Shown here one piece after another: positions 15,899 through 24,316 of a stretch of 38,258 nt of DNA. A model generated the notes under the pieces. The model ran no database searches, had not been told where the DNA came from, and saw only the letters and a program-made list of their open reading frames with translations. Positions within the stretch are counted from its first letter, which is position 1. Each line of letters opens with the position of its first letter. The stretch covers positions 1-38,258 of the forward strand of contig DAIDHX010000312.1 in the NCBI GenBank assembly GCA_027451885.1, in the 5' to 3' direction. Both the position numbers and the translations under genes were made by a program. This DNA comes from Planctomycetales bacterium (GTDB lineage Bacteria; Planctomycetota; Planctomycetia; Isosphaerales; Isosphaeraceae).

Positions 15899-17554
15899 AT
15901 GCCCGGCGCCGAGCTCAACGTTCCGACGCTTCAGGTTGTGGCCGGTCCTCTCGCCGGGCGGCGATTCCGTCTCGACCGTGATGCGGTATTGATCGGGCGT
16001 AACAGCGATTGCGACATCGTGCTCGATCCCAAGTCGGTCTCGCGGCGGCACGCGAGCGTGTTTCGCAAGGGACTGGTCTTCGAGCTGCATGACCTGCGCA
16101 GCACGCAGGGGACGTTTGTCGACGGCCAGCGGATTTCGGATCCGGTTGTGCTCCAGGACGGCATGACCGTGAAGATTGGCGAGGTTTTGCTCGCCTTCAG
16201 CAATCGAACGGTCCAGATCCACGACGAGTCGAACGATCAGTCCACGGTGTACGCGGCGATCGATCTCATCAATCAGAGCGACCTGAGCCCGCCGCTGGTG
16301 AAGCCGGAGGAGAAGCTGCGTGCGCTTCGGCTGATCAGCCAGGAGCTTGGCGGCGCGCTTGTGCTCTCGGAGGTTCTGGAGCGCGTTTTCAATTCGCTTT
16401 TTGCGATTTTTCCCCGCGCGCAGCGTGGGTTTGTGCTGTTGCGTGAGCCGGGCAGCATCGAGCTTATTCCGGAGGTCGTGCGATCGCGGACGGGCGAGCC
16501 GGGCGAGCTCTCGATTTCGAAAACGATTCTCAACCGGGCGCTGCACGACGGCCAGGCGATTCTTTGCAAGGATGTCTCCCAGGAGTTCCCCGAGAGCACG
16601 AGTGCATCGGACGCGAAGCTGCGGTCGCTGATGTGCGCCCCCTTGCTGGATCAGTCTGGGCGCCCCATGGGAGTGATGCAGATCGACACCCGCGATGGCC
16701 GCAACCGCTTTGAACAGGGGGATCTGGATGTTCTCGCCGCGGTGGCCAGCCAGGTGAGCATCGCGGTCCAGAACGCGCAGATGCACAAGGCGGTGATGAA
16801 GCAGCGTGAGATGGAGCAGGAGCTCATCTTCGCGCGGCAGGTCATGCAGTCGCTTTTGCCTGAGCGTCCGGCGGCGGTGCCGGGCTACGACTTCTGGGCG
16901 TATTACGAGCCCGCGCGGCATGTCGGGGGCGACTATTACGGCTGCATTCCAACCGGCGCGGGGGATCCGCGGGCGGCGGCGGAACTATGGGCGATCGCGA
17001 TCGGCGATGTGGTGGGCAAGGGGATGCCGGCCGCGCTCATGACGGCCAAGCTCTCGGCTGAGATTCGGCTCTTCCTGCGATCCGACTCGGACCCTGTGCG
17101 GGTCGTCAGCATGCTCAACCGCCAGTTCGACGATCGCGGCTCGATTGATATGTACATCACGTTCTTGCTCATCGTGCTCGATACCCGCACGCATACGCTA
17201 AGGCTGGTCAATGCCGGCCACCCGCCGCCGCTCGTGCGCAGGGCGAACGGCACCATCGAGGAACTCAGCCGGTCCGTCTCCGGCCTGCCGCTTTTGATCA
17301 TGCCCGACTATCCTTACGAATGTGCCGAGACTACGCTCGCGCCCGGCGACACTGTCGTCCTCTATACGGACGGCGTGACAGACGCCCTCTGCTCGTCGGG
17401 CGACCGCTTCGGCGATGCGAATCTGCGGCACGCGTTCGCCAGCTCGATGAGCGCAAGCGAGGCCGGCGATAAAATCATCAAGACGGTGCTGCGGCATGTT
17501 GCCGATCATCCCCAGTTTGACGACATCACTCTCGTGGCGTTCTCTCGAAAATGA
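15899..17554 (+). CDS. FHA-GAF-SpoIIE (PP2C-type) protein phosphatase
   Basis: The 551-residue product starts at the ATG at 15899 with GGAG about 10 nt upstream. An N-terminal FHA domain (about 1-105) carries the phosphothreonine-binding pattern GRNSDCDI, SRRHASV and STQGTFVDG. A GAF domain follows (about 125-300). The C-terminal 240 residues form a SpoIIE/RsbU phosphatase with the metal-binding residues GGDYYG, IGDVVGKGMPAALM, NAGHPPP and LYTDGVTDA. Such proteins dephosphorylate anti-sigma-factor antagonists in partner-switching pathways. FHA suggests docking to a threonine-phosphorylated partner, and GAF suggests a small-ligand or redox input. No STAS antagonist or RsbW-like kinase is in the window. 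The stop overlaps the next start by 4 bp (ATGA), indicating coupling. Confidence 0.9.
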   Translation: MPGAELNVPTLQVVAGPLAGRRFRLDRDAVLIGRNSDCDIVLDPKSVSRRHASVFRKGLVFELHDLRSTQGTFVDGQRISDPVVLQDGMTVKIGEVLLAFSNRTVQIHDESNDQSTVYAAIDLINQSDLSPPLVKPEEKLRALRLISQELGGALVLSEVLERVFNSLFAIFPRAQRGFVLLREPGSIELIPEVVRSRTGEPGELSISKTILNRALHDGQAILCKDVSQEFPESTSASDAKLRSLMCAPLLDQSGRPMGVMQIDTRDGRNRFEQGDLDVLAAVASQVSIAVQNAQMHKAVMKQREMEQELIFARQVMQSLLPERPAAVPGYDFWAYYEPARHVGGDYYGCIPTGAGDPRAAAELWAIAIGDVVGKGMPAALMTAKLSAEIRLFLRSDSDPVRVVSMLNRQFDDRGSIDMYITFLLIVLDTRTHTLRLVNAGHPPPLVRRANGTIEELSRSVSGLPLLIMPDYPYECAETTLAPGDTVVLYTDGVTDALCSSGDRFGDANLRHAFASSMSASEAGDKIIKTVLRHVADHPQFDDITLVAFSRK

Positions 17555-19632
17555 CAGCTCCCACGATGGAATCGGCCTTCGCGCTGCACACCAAGGGGCG
17601 GCTCGACGAGGCCGAAACAGCCTATCGCCTGATTCTCGAAGCCGAGCCCGACCATCCCCACGCCCTTGAGGGCCTGGGTGTGTTGCTCTTTTCGCAGGGC
17701 AGGGTGGCGCCTGCGCTCGTCTATTTCAAGCGCAGGGTCGAAGTTCCGCCGGTATCCGCGCGGGCGCATGCAAACCTGGGCGAAGCGTACCGCGTGCTTG
17801 GCCGCCGTGCCGAGGCGCGGCAGGAGCTCGCTCACGCGGTCGAGCTTGAGCCCCGGCTGGCACAAAGCTGGAACAGCCTGGCGCTCCTGGCGCAGGACGA
17901 GGGGCGCTACCACGACGCGGAGGCCGCCAGCCGGGCCGCGATCGCGCAGGACCCTCGCTTCGCCGCGGCCTACATCAACCTGGCCAATGCGCTGCGGTCG
18001 CTCGAGCGCAGGGCCGAGGCCGTCGGCACGCTCCGCACCGCTCTCAAACTCGAGCCAGGCAATGGCCTGGCGATGAGCAACCTGGCGCAGATCCTGGCCG
18101 ACGTGGGTGATCGGGCCTATCTCGACGAGGCCGAGCATCTGGCGCGGCGCGCGATCGCTACCATGCCACGTTTGCCCCAGGCACGGATCAGCCTGGGAAG
18201 CGTGCTCCGCGTCAAGAACCGGCACGAAGACGCCGCCGCCTGCTTTCGCCAGGCCGTGGAGATGGCCTCACGCCTCATCCCGCCCGCGGCTGATGCTGCC
18301 ACCGACGCCGCAAACGCCGACTCCAGTCCCAAGGGAAATGAGACCCTGGCCGATGCCTTCCACGGACTGGGGTTGGCTCAGGTTGAAATCGGCCGCCTCG
18401 ACCTCGCGGAAACCGCGCTCAAGCAGGCGCTCGAAATCGATCCCAACCGCGCGATGACCTGGACGGTTCTTGCCAGGATGCACGCCGAGAATGGCGACTT
18501 TGAGCTCTCGAACCAGGCCGCGCGCCGCGCCCTCGAGGTCCGTCCCGAATCACCCGAGGCGCTCTGGCGGCTGGCGCTTAATCTCAAGGATCAGCTCCCC
18601 GAGTCCGACCTCGAAACCATGCGCGCGATGACGCGGTCGAACTCGCTGCCGATTGGACACCTGGCGTTCCTGGAGTTCGGAATTGGGATCGTCCACGACG
18701 CCCGGGGCGAATACGACCTGGCCGCCGAGCGCCTCGAACGCGCCAATCGGCTCCAGGCGAAATCCAAGATCGAGATCGGCCTGGGCTACGATGCGCCCCA
18801 GCACACCGAGTTCATCGAGCGCATGATCGCCGCATTCCCCGCCGGTTTTCTTGCCGGCCGCGAAGGCTACGGCAGCCCCGATCCCCGCCCCGTCTTCGTG
18901 GTTGGCCTGCCCCGATCGGGCACCACGCTCACCGAGCAAATCATCGCCTCGCATCCCAGCGCCTTTGGCGCGGGCGAGCTCGATCTCGCCCACCGCGTCT
19001 TCTACCAGCTTCCCGAGCTCGTCGGCGATCTCTCGATCGATCCCTTCACCGCGCTCGCGCGGCTCACGCCGGAAATCGCGCGACAATCGGGTGCCAACTA
19101 TTTGAGCCGGCTCGACGCGGTCGCGCCCGGGGCAAGCCGGGTTGTGGACAAGATGCCCGACAATTTCCGCCTCCTGGGGCTCATCGCGCTGCTGTGGCCC
19201 CAGGCACGCGTGATCGTCTGCCACCGCGACCTGCGGGATATCGCCGTTTCATGCTGGCAAACCGGCTTTGAGCGAAACCCCTGGACGAACGACTGGAGCC
19301 ATATCGCCCAGCGCTTTCAGGATTACCGCCGCATGATGAGCCACTGGAAGCAAACGCGCCCGCTCGAGTGGCTCGACCTCTCGTACGAATCGCTCGTGAA
19401 CGACCTTGAGAATCAGGCGCGCAGGCTGGTGGATTTTGTGGGGCTCGACTGGAATCCATCCTGCCTCGATTTTCACCAGACGCGCAGGGTTGTGCGCACG
19501 GCGAGCCTTGTGCAGGTGCGCCAACCGATCCATACCCGCTCGGTCGAACGCTTCAGGCGTTATGAGAAGGCGATCGAGCCGCTCATGACGCTCCTCGCAG
19601 CGAAGGGTTTGAACCCCGAGCCCGAGATTTGA
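17551..19632 (+). CDS. TPR protein with C-terminal sulfotransferase domain
   Basis: The 693-residue protein has an N-terminal solenoid of TPR repeats (about 1-330; for example FALHTKGRLDEAETAYRLIL and AAYINLANALRSLERRAEAV). The C-terminal domain (about 440-690) is a sulfotransferase. The PAPS 5'-phosphosulfate loop is VVGLPRSGTTLTEQI near residue 450, and the 3'-phosphate motif is RDLRDIAVSCWQTGF near residue 570. It probably transfers sulfate from PAPS to a protein or glycan acceptor selected by the TPR region. No signal peptide is apparent, so a cytoplasmic site is likely. It is translationally coupled to the upstream FHA-SpoIIE phosphatase gene, a pairing whose logic is not obvious. Its last 50 bp overlap the convergent DUF2934-like gene. 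Confidence 0.85.
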   Translation: MTAPTMESAFALHTKGRLDEAETAYRLILEAEPDHPHALEGLGVLLFSQGRVAPALVYFKRRVEVPPVSARAHANLGEAYRVLGRRAEARQELAHAVELEPRLAQSWNSLALLAQDEGRYHDAEAASRAAIAQDPRFAAAYINLANALRSLERRAEAVGTLRTALKLEPGNGLAMSNLAQILADVGDRAYLDEAEHLARRAIATMPRLPQARISLGSVLRVKNRHEDAAACFRQAVEMASRLIPPAADAATDAANADSSPKGNETLADAFHGLGLAQVEIGRLDLAETALKQALEIDPNRAMTWTVLARMHAENGDFELSNQAARRALEVRPESPEALWRLALNLKDQLPESDLETMRAMTRSNSLPIGHLAFLEFGIGIVHDARGEYDLAAERLERANRLQAKSKIEIGLGYDAPQHTEFIERMIAAFPAGFLAGREGYGSPDPRPVFVVGLPRSGTTLTEQIIASHPSAFGAGELDLAHRVFYQLPELVGDLSIDPFTALARLTPEIARQSGANYLSRLDAVAPGASRVVDKMPDNFRLLGLIALLWPQARVIVCHRDLRDIAVSCWQTGFERNPWTNDWSHIAQRFQDYRRMMSHWKQTRPLEWLDLSYESLVNDLENQARRLVDFVGLDWNPSCLDFHQTRRVVRTASLVQVRQPIHTRSVERFRRYEKAIEPLMTLLAAKGLNPEPEI

Positions 19633-20449
19633 CTGGCTTTTTTGGGGGCGTGAGCGGGAGTGCCCGCACGCGGCCCAGCCCGGCGGCGAGGCCGGTCGCA
19701 AACGAGCGGAACGGCGTCGCGAGGCCCGATTCCAGTTCGTCGTCCCGGTTGCAGAGGGGCAGCGGCAGCTCGAGCACAAGCCCATCTCGCCCGAGGAACC
19801 CCACAAGATAGGGGACCTCGGCGCTGGGCGACCGCCGCCGCGCCAGCGCGGCCCACGCGCGGTCGCGGGGCTGGTCGCTCCAGTACGCGAGCGCCCGCAC
19901 GTCGTCTAGCAGGCCCGCGTCCTGGTCGCTGTCTGGATTGGCCAGCCACTCGACGAGGTCCGTCAGGTAATCGAGCTCGTTCGAGGGCACGAGCAAGAGC
20001 AGGCTCTGGGCGAGCGCCTTGAGCGCCCCAGGCGCGGGTTGGCCGCGCTCGGCGATCACCTGGCTGGGATCGGCCGCGTGGGCCGCAATCCCAAGAGCTT
20101 GCCAGCAGGCGTCGAAATCCTGGGCCAGCGGCGCCCGGCATTCGCCCTGGCAGCCCGCACAGAGCGAGCCCACGCGATACGGTGGCGCGTGCTCATTCCC
20201 TGGCCAGATCGGGGCCAGCGCCCGCTGCGAACCAAGCGCGGACTCGCAGAGCCGGCAGCGGCTTTCCAGGTCCGGAATCCGCGCGCCCGGCCCGTTCAGG
20301 TCGAGCTCAACGATCAGCTCGTATTTCCCCAGAAATTTCGCTTCCTGCTCGGCCGCGACCCAGTCCGCGTGATGGTCGCCGTGCACCCACCCGCGCCGAA
20401 TCCACAGGTCATATGCCAGCCGGGCGACTTCGTCGTGGTTCCAGTCCAT
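19583..20449 (-). CDS. DUF2934-like protein with cysteine pairs
   Basis: The product is 288 residues from the ATG at 20449; the frame to 20617 overlaps the kinase gene and is not favoured. Residues about 5-40 (VARLAYDLWIRRGWVHGDHH and the following acidic helix) resemble the DUF2934 motif. Two cysteine pairs, CRLC and CAGC plus a nearby GEC, lie near residues 62-98 and could bind a metal ion. The remainder is helical with no recognised motif, and the C-terminal 25 residues are basic. No function can be assigned. It starts 50 bp downstream of the kinase stop on the same strand and may be co-transcribed with it. Its 3' end overlaps the TPR-sulfotransferase gene by 50 bp. Confidence 0.65.
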   Translation of the reverse strand: MDWNHDEVARLAYDLWIRRGWVHGDHHADWVAAEQEAKFLGKYELIVELDLNGPGARIPDLESRCRLCESALGSQRALAPIWPGNEHAPPYRVGSLCAGCQGECRAPLAQDFDACWQALGIAAHAADPSQVIAERGQPAPGALKALAQSLLLLVPSNELDYLTDLVEWLANPDSDQDAGLLDDVRALAYWSDQPRDRAWAALARRRSPSAEVPYLVGFLGRDGLVLELPLPLCNRDDELESGLATPFRSFATGLAAGLGRVRALPLTPPKKPVKSRARGSNPSLRGAS

Positions 20450-20498
20450 GAGCCAGGTCCGTCTCCTCGCGCCGCTCGAGCCCCCTCGAGCCGATCGG

Positions 20499-21407
20499 TC
20501 AAGCCTGTTCGGACCGCTTGCGCTTGGCCGGAACGCTCCGAAGCGCGGCGGGAAGGGTGGCCATCTTGGCCCAGCGATCATGCGGCCGCCGGGCTGTAAG
20601 CTGGCGCAGGATCGCACAAATCTCGTCCGAAAGCTTGGGCTTCACCACCGCCGCGTCCAGCGGCTCCGTGTTGATCCGCTGCAGCATCATGGTGGTAGAG
20701 TTCGTGGCATCGTACGGCAGGCGATCCGTGAGAAACTCGAACGCCATCACGCCAAATGCAAAAATGTCAATACGTTCATCAATCGGCTCGCGCCGCAGCA
20801 GTTCAGGCGCCATGTACTGCAGCGTGCCCGTGCGGTTGCCAGGCTTGCAAAACGCCGGCGTGTTCGGCACCGTGAGCCCAAAATCGATCAGTTTCACGTT
20901 CTGTTCACGATCGACCAGGAAGTTCCGCGGATTGATATCGTGGTGGATAAAACCCGCTTCATGAACCGCGGCCAGCCCCTCCGCCGCCTGCGCGAGAAGC
21001 TCAACCTTCTGCGCGGTCCGGGCCGCCTTCGTCTCACGCACATACTGCAAGCTCACGCCGTCGATGTATTCCATCACGACGAAATGCTCGCCCTGCTTGC
21101 TCTCCCCATACTCAAACGTACGCACAATGTGGGGATCGTGGAACTTGATCGCGATCGAGCCCTCGACCGGTCTGGCCTCCGTGCTCGACGCCCGGCTCAC
21201 CGCGGCCTGATTCTTTTCCTTGAGCTGCACCTTCAGGCAGACCGTGCGCCCGGTCTCGTTATCAAGCGCCCGGAAGACGCGCGACATGCTCCCGCGCGAG
21301 GTCTCGGCGATCACCGTGAATCGCTTCTCCAGATTCACACGTCTGCGCGGGCCGGTTTGCGGGCCCGAGGGCGCGGAGCCGAAGATGTCGCGCAGCTTGC
21401 CAATCAT
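20499..21407 (-). CDS. Atypical Ser/Thr protein kinase
   Basis: The product is 302 residues comprising one kinase domain and a short basic tail, with no transmembrane segment or extracellular sensor. It has the ATP lysine (CLKV, K59), a catalytic loop HHDINPRN (D157, N162), DFG at 175-177 and an APE-like APEL. Two features are unusual. The glycine-rich loop is degenerate (ETSRGSMSRV). The lysine of the HRDxK motif is asparagine (N159), and HRD reads HHD. The catalytic aspartate, metal-binding asparagine and DFG are intact, so activity is likely but unproven. It is a soluble kinase, which differs from the long membrane-bound PknB-like kinases usual in planctomycetes. It may work with the adjacent DUF2934-like protein. 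Confidence 0.85.
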   Translation of the reverse strand: MIGKLRDIFGSAPSGPQTGPRRRVNLEKRFTVIAETSRGSMSRVFRALDNETGRTVCLKVQLKEKNQAAVSRASSTEARPVEGSIAIKFHDPHIVRTFEYGESKQGEHFVVMEYIDGVSLQYVRETKAARTAQKVELLAQAAEGLAAVHEAGFIHHDINPRNFLVDREQNVKLIDFGLTVPNTPAFCKPGNRTGTLQYMAPELLRREPIDERIDIFAFGVMAFEFLTDRLPYDATNSTTMMLQRINTEPLDAAVVKPKLSDEICAILRQLTARRPHDRWAKMATLPAALRSVPAKRKRSEQA

Positions 21408-21596
21408 GCGTGCTTCACTCGGTTTGAACGGCCTGGGAGGCTCGGGCGCGTCTCGAGATCGCGCCTTGCTGGGATCAGAAGGTCCTCGGCCAGCCTTGGG
21501 CTTGCCGATTGCTTATCCCGGTTTCGGCCTCGGCTCCGAAATGGTCCCAGTCCGGTTCGCAAACTTCCGCCGATCTCGAAACCTTTCCCAAGAAAA

Positions 21597-21602
21597 AGTA
21601 TA
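21597..21602 (-). promoter_or_regulatory. Candidate -10 element upstream of the kinase gene
   Basis: On the minus strand TATACT (one mismatch to TATAAT) sits in a small AT-rich patch about 190 bp upstream of the kinase start at 21407. A -35-like CTGTCA lies about 19 nt upstream, a longer than ideal spacing. TGACA occurs twice in the flanking 25 bp. This is a weak, sequence-only assignment. Confidence 0.25.
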
Positions 21603-21696
21603 CGCTGACACCTGGTCTGGGTGACAGGAGAAAACCGCTCAGATCAGTTGGCCTGGATCGGCCGTCGGAGGGTGCGAGATGCGTGCGGGGGTGCGC

Positions 21697-23391
21697 TTAA
21701 TCACGCTCGGCGAGGTCGCCGGCCGCAGGCTCCGGGTTCCAGACCGTCTGGCTGCCGGCGCTGCCGCCGAGCAAGGGCATCGGGCCGTCGGTCGTGCGCG
21801 CCAGCACGCGTGTTGCTCCCGCCTCGTCGAGGAATCGCGCCATTGGCGTGATTGGGATGGCGGAATCCGACCAGTTGTCGAATTCGGATTGGGAGAGCAA
21901 CAGGAATTTGGACACGTTTTGAGGTTCGTACTTGAGAAACTGGGCGCTGTGAAGCTGGCGAATGGGACGCTTCAAGTAAAACGCGAAATCGGCGGGCCAG
22001 TCGTGCAGGGTGTAAACCGTCGAGCGTCTGGGGATCCACTGCGCGACCGCGCGGGACCACGGGCCCTGGCTTTGCCGGTAGTTCCACTCCGGGCCGTAGA
22101 AGCCGGTGTGAACCAGTTTCGTCGCCGCCGCGAGCAGCACCAGCAGCACGGCCGCGCGGCGCAGGTTTGCCCCGGCGAGCATCCCCCACAGCACGAGCGA
22201 AACCGCGATCGCCACAAACCCCATCATCACGCCAAAGGCGCGATAGTAAGGCATGCTCATCGTCCAGATATAGCAGCCGAAATCGATCCCCACCAGCCAC
22301 ACAAACGTGAGCAGGGCAAGCACCGTCAAAATGGCGACCTGGCTCACGCCCGTAATCCGCCTGGTCCACATGGCCTCGAGCACCAGGGCCGCCGCGATCG
22401 CCAGACCAACAAGCGCCAGCCCCCGCGCTGGCGTGCTCAATCCCGGCACCAGCGTGCCAGCAAGAATTGCCGCGATCCCGCACTGCACCCACGTCCGAGC
22501 CCAGGCGTGCCCCTCGGCCTTGCGCTCGTCGTGCACGGCCTTATCCCACGCGAAGAAGACGAGCGGGCTCCAGGGCAGGCCGATCACCATGACCGAAACC
22601 GCCAGCTTCCAGTCCAGCTTGCTCGAAAGCGGCAGCGTGAGCGCAGCGGCCCAGAGCTCAACCCCGCCGGACTGGATCGTCCAGGCAGACCAGGCGAACG
22701 CGGTGATTCCAATCGGCACGAGCGCCCGCCAGAGCGCAGGCTGGTTGGGGCGGCCGATGACGATGCTCGCCAGGGCCAGGAGCACGAGCGGCGGCAGCCC
22801 CCCGCAAAGAAACGCGAACGCACCCCAGCAGCCGAAGACGAAGTCGCGACCACGGTCGAGCAGCCGATCAATGGCGGCCACAACGCCCAGGGTTTGCAAC
22901 AGGTCGAGCCGCGCGAACGCCGCGTGATCGACCACCCCGATCGAGCCCAGCCAGCAAACCGCCACCCACATGGAAAGCCGCGCCCCGAGCCGCTTCGATG
23001 CGCCCCGCCAGAGCAGCCAGGCGATCGCCAGGCTCGCGAACACGCCAGGCCACCGCACCGAGGCCGTCGTCGGCCGTGCCAGATTCTCGAACATCGCCAG
23101 GAACTTGCTGGCGAAGAGGGGCACGGGCCAGACGTCAGGCGCCCAGTAGCCGAACACCCGACCAAGCGGGCCCAAGGCCTCGCCCGCCGCCAGTCCCAAC
23201 CTGGCCTCCACGCGATCCACCTCGACCGCGATCGCGCCCAACAGCCCAAAAAACAGCACAATCGCCCCAAAGCCCACCCAGTCCCAGCGGATCACTCCCG
23301 TCCGCGCACGCAGACCAGGGTGAGGCCGGATCGCGGTCGAAGGTTGCCACACTGGGCAAACCCGTGGCTCGATCGTTGGGCTAACGGCCAT
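21697..23391 (-). CDS. Polytopic GT-C glycosyltransferase (GT39/ArnT-like)
   Basis: The 564-residue protein has about 10-11 transmembrane segments. After the first segment (near residue 40) comes a periplasmic loop with acidic and arginine residues (AVEVDRVEAR) in the place occupied by the catalytic acid of ArnT/PMT enzymes. The C-terminal soluble part contains VYTLHDWPADFAFYLKRP, typical of this superfamily. These enzymes transfer a sugar from a lipid-phosphate donor to lipid or protein on the outer side of the membrane. Donor and acceptor are unknown. Its start overlaps the end of the upstream phosphatase gene by 11 bp, so the two form an operon. Confidence 0.75.
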   Translation of the reverse strand: MAVSPTIEPRVCPVWQPSTAIRPHPGLRARTGVIRWDWVGFGAIVLFFGLLGAIAVEVDRVEARLGLAAGEALGPLGRVFGYWAPDVWPVPLFASKFLAMFENLARPTTASVRWPGVFASLAIAWLLWRGASKRLGARLSMWVAVCWLGSIGVVDHAAFARLDLLQTLGVVAAIDRLLDRGRDFVFGCWGAFAFLCGGLPPLVLLALASIVIGRPNQPALWRALVPIGITAFAWSAWTIQSGGVELWAAALTLPLSSKLDWKLAVSVMVIGLPWSPLVFFAWDKAVHDERKAEGHAWARTWVQCGIAAILAGTLVPGLSTPARGLALVGLAIAAALVLEAMWTRRITGVSQVAILTVLALLTFVWLVGIDFGCYIWTMSMPYYRAFGVMMGFVAIAVSLVLWGMLAGANLRRAAVLLVLLAAATKLVHTGFYGPEWNYRQSQGPWSRAVAQWIPRRSTVYTLHDWPADFAFYLKRPIRQLHSAQFLKYEPQNVSKFLLLSQSEFDNWSDSAIPITPMARFLDEAGATRVLARTTDGPMPLLGGSAGSQTVWNPEPAAGDLAERD

Positions 23392-23995
23392 GTTCCCGCT
23401 CCATCCTGGATCCGCTCGTCACCTGGTTGCGATCCTCGATCATCGTCGGTGTCGGCAACGCGGTCGACGGCTTGTTCTTCGCCATCGCATACGTGTAGCC
23501 CGGCAGCAATCCGTAATGATACGTCTGCCGCTTCAGCTCCGAAGTCACATCCTCAAGCGACCAGCCGTCACGCTCGAGACGATACATCGCCACCGCCGCA
23601 CCCGTGCGGCACGTCCCCCGGGCGCAGTGCACCAGCACCGGAAGACGCTCCGGGTCGTCCATGATCCGCAGAAACTCCCGGAACTCCCATTCCTGCCCCA
23701 GACCATCACCGGGCATCGGCAAATTCACAAAGTCCACGCCCAGCTTCTTCGCCAGCGCGCGCTCCGCAAGTGCCTCTTCACCAGGCATTTGCAGATTCAC
23801 AACCGTCTTGATCCCATACCGCCTCGCCGCTTCCGTGAATTGCCGATCCGAAAGCTGGCCGCTGCGATAAAGCGCACCACGCTTCACCTCGTCCCAGTGA
23901 TCCCACGTCAACCGGCCGTGGCGATCAAGCAGGATCAGACCCAAGGCGAGAACGGCTGCGCCGATCGGTACAAATGCGGAAAACACCATGCGCAT
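23381..23995 (-). CDS. Membrane-anchored dual-specificity (cysteine) phosphatase
   Basis: The product is 204 residues. Residues about 5-23 form one hydrophobic segment, so it is either an anchored or a secreted protein. The catalytic P-loop HCARGTCRTG (C124, R130) fits the Cys-X5-Arg signature of tyrosine and dual-specificity phosphatases. GIKTVVNLQM and a candidate general acid around PMPGDG (near residue 95) precede it, as in the DSP/Siw14-like group. The substrate may be a phosphoprotein, a phosphoinositide-like or a lipid phosphate. The coupled GT-C glycosyltransferase gene makes a polyprenyl- or lipid-phosphate context worth considering; that is inference. The start at 23995 is the first of two close ATGs (MRM). 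Confidence 0.8.
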   Translation of the reverse strand: MRMVFSAFVPIGAAVLALGLILLDRHGRLTWDHWDEVKRGALYRSGQLSDRQFTEAARRYGIKTVVNLQMPGEEALAERALAKKLGVDFVNLPMPGDGLGQEWEFREFLRIMDDPERLPVLVHCARGTCRTGAAVAMYRLERDGWSLEDVTSELKRQTYHYGLLPGYTYAMAKNKPSTALPTPTMIEDRNQVTSGSRMEREHGR

Positions 23996-24316
23996 CGAGC
24001 ACGTTCCCTCGCGACTCGAGCCCAGATCGATGCCTAAATCGCCAAACTTGGCCTGCGAGCGGCGGCGTCATGCCGCAGTCTCCTCGCGCGGACCTTCCGT
24101 TCGTGCGAATCCTAGGGAGATCCCTTGATCGGGTCAATGTCAACCACGGGATCGCCTTCGGCTGGACCGGCCCCAGGCGACCCGGCTGGCGGCAAGCATC
24201 GCTGCCGCCGCCGATCCGTGCGCCTGGGCCTGAAGCGCTCCGAGCCTGGAGCCCTTGCCGCGTCGCCGGGAGGACCAGGCTCGAAGCCGCAAGGCGAACC
24301 GCTGTTCACCTGTCGA
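23996..24316. other. Intergenic region between the phosphatase and the LEPR-XLL-like gene
   Basis: This 321-bp stretch lies upstream of the phosphatase gene (start 23995) and downstream of the minus-strand gene ending at 24317. The long plus-strand open frame through it is antisense to the LEPR-XLL-like gene and not credible. It contains the inverted repeat 24242-24282 and otherwise no recognised element. Confidence 0.45.
24242..24282 (-). terminator. Candidate 3' stem-loop of the LEPR-XLL-like gene
   Basis: GAGCCTGG (24242-24249) and CCAGGCTC (24275-24282) are perfect 8-bp inverted repeats around a 25-nt GC-rich loop. They lie 34 nt beyond the stop of the minus-strand gene at 24317. There is no clear T-tract, so termination is inferred from position only. 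Confidence 0.35.

Noticed and set aside
21679-23664. A 661-codon plus-strand open frame rich in Arg, Pro, His and Gln
   Set aside because: It is antisense to the GT-C glycosyltransferase and phosphatase genes, and its composition is typical of reverse-strand hydrophobic coding DNA.
14134-23995. A defence island (kinase, phosphatase, methyltransferase and sulfotransferase genes close together)
   Set aside because: The methyltransferase is an ordinary SpoU/TrmH RNA enzyme and no nuclease, restriction, toxin or retron element is present; the set fits regulation and envelope functions.
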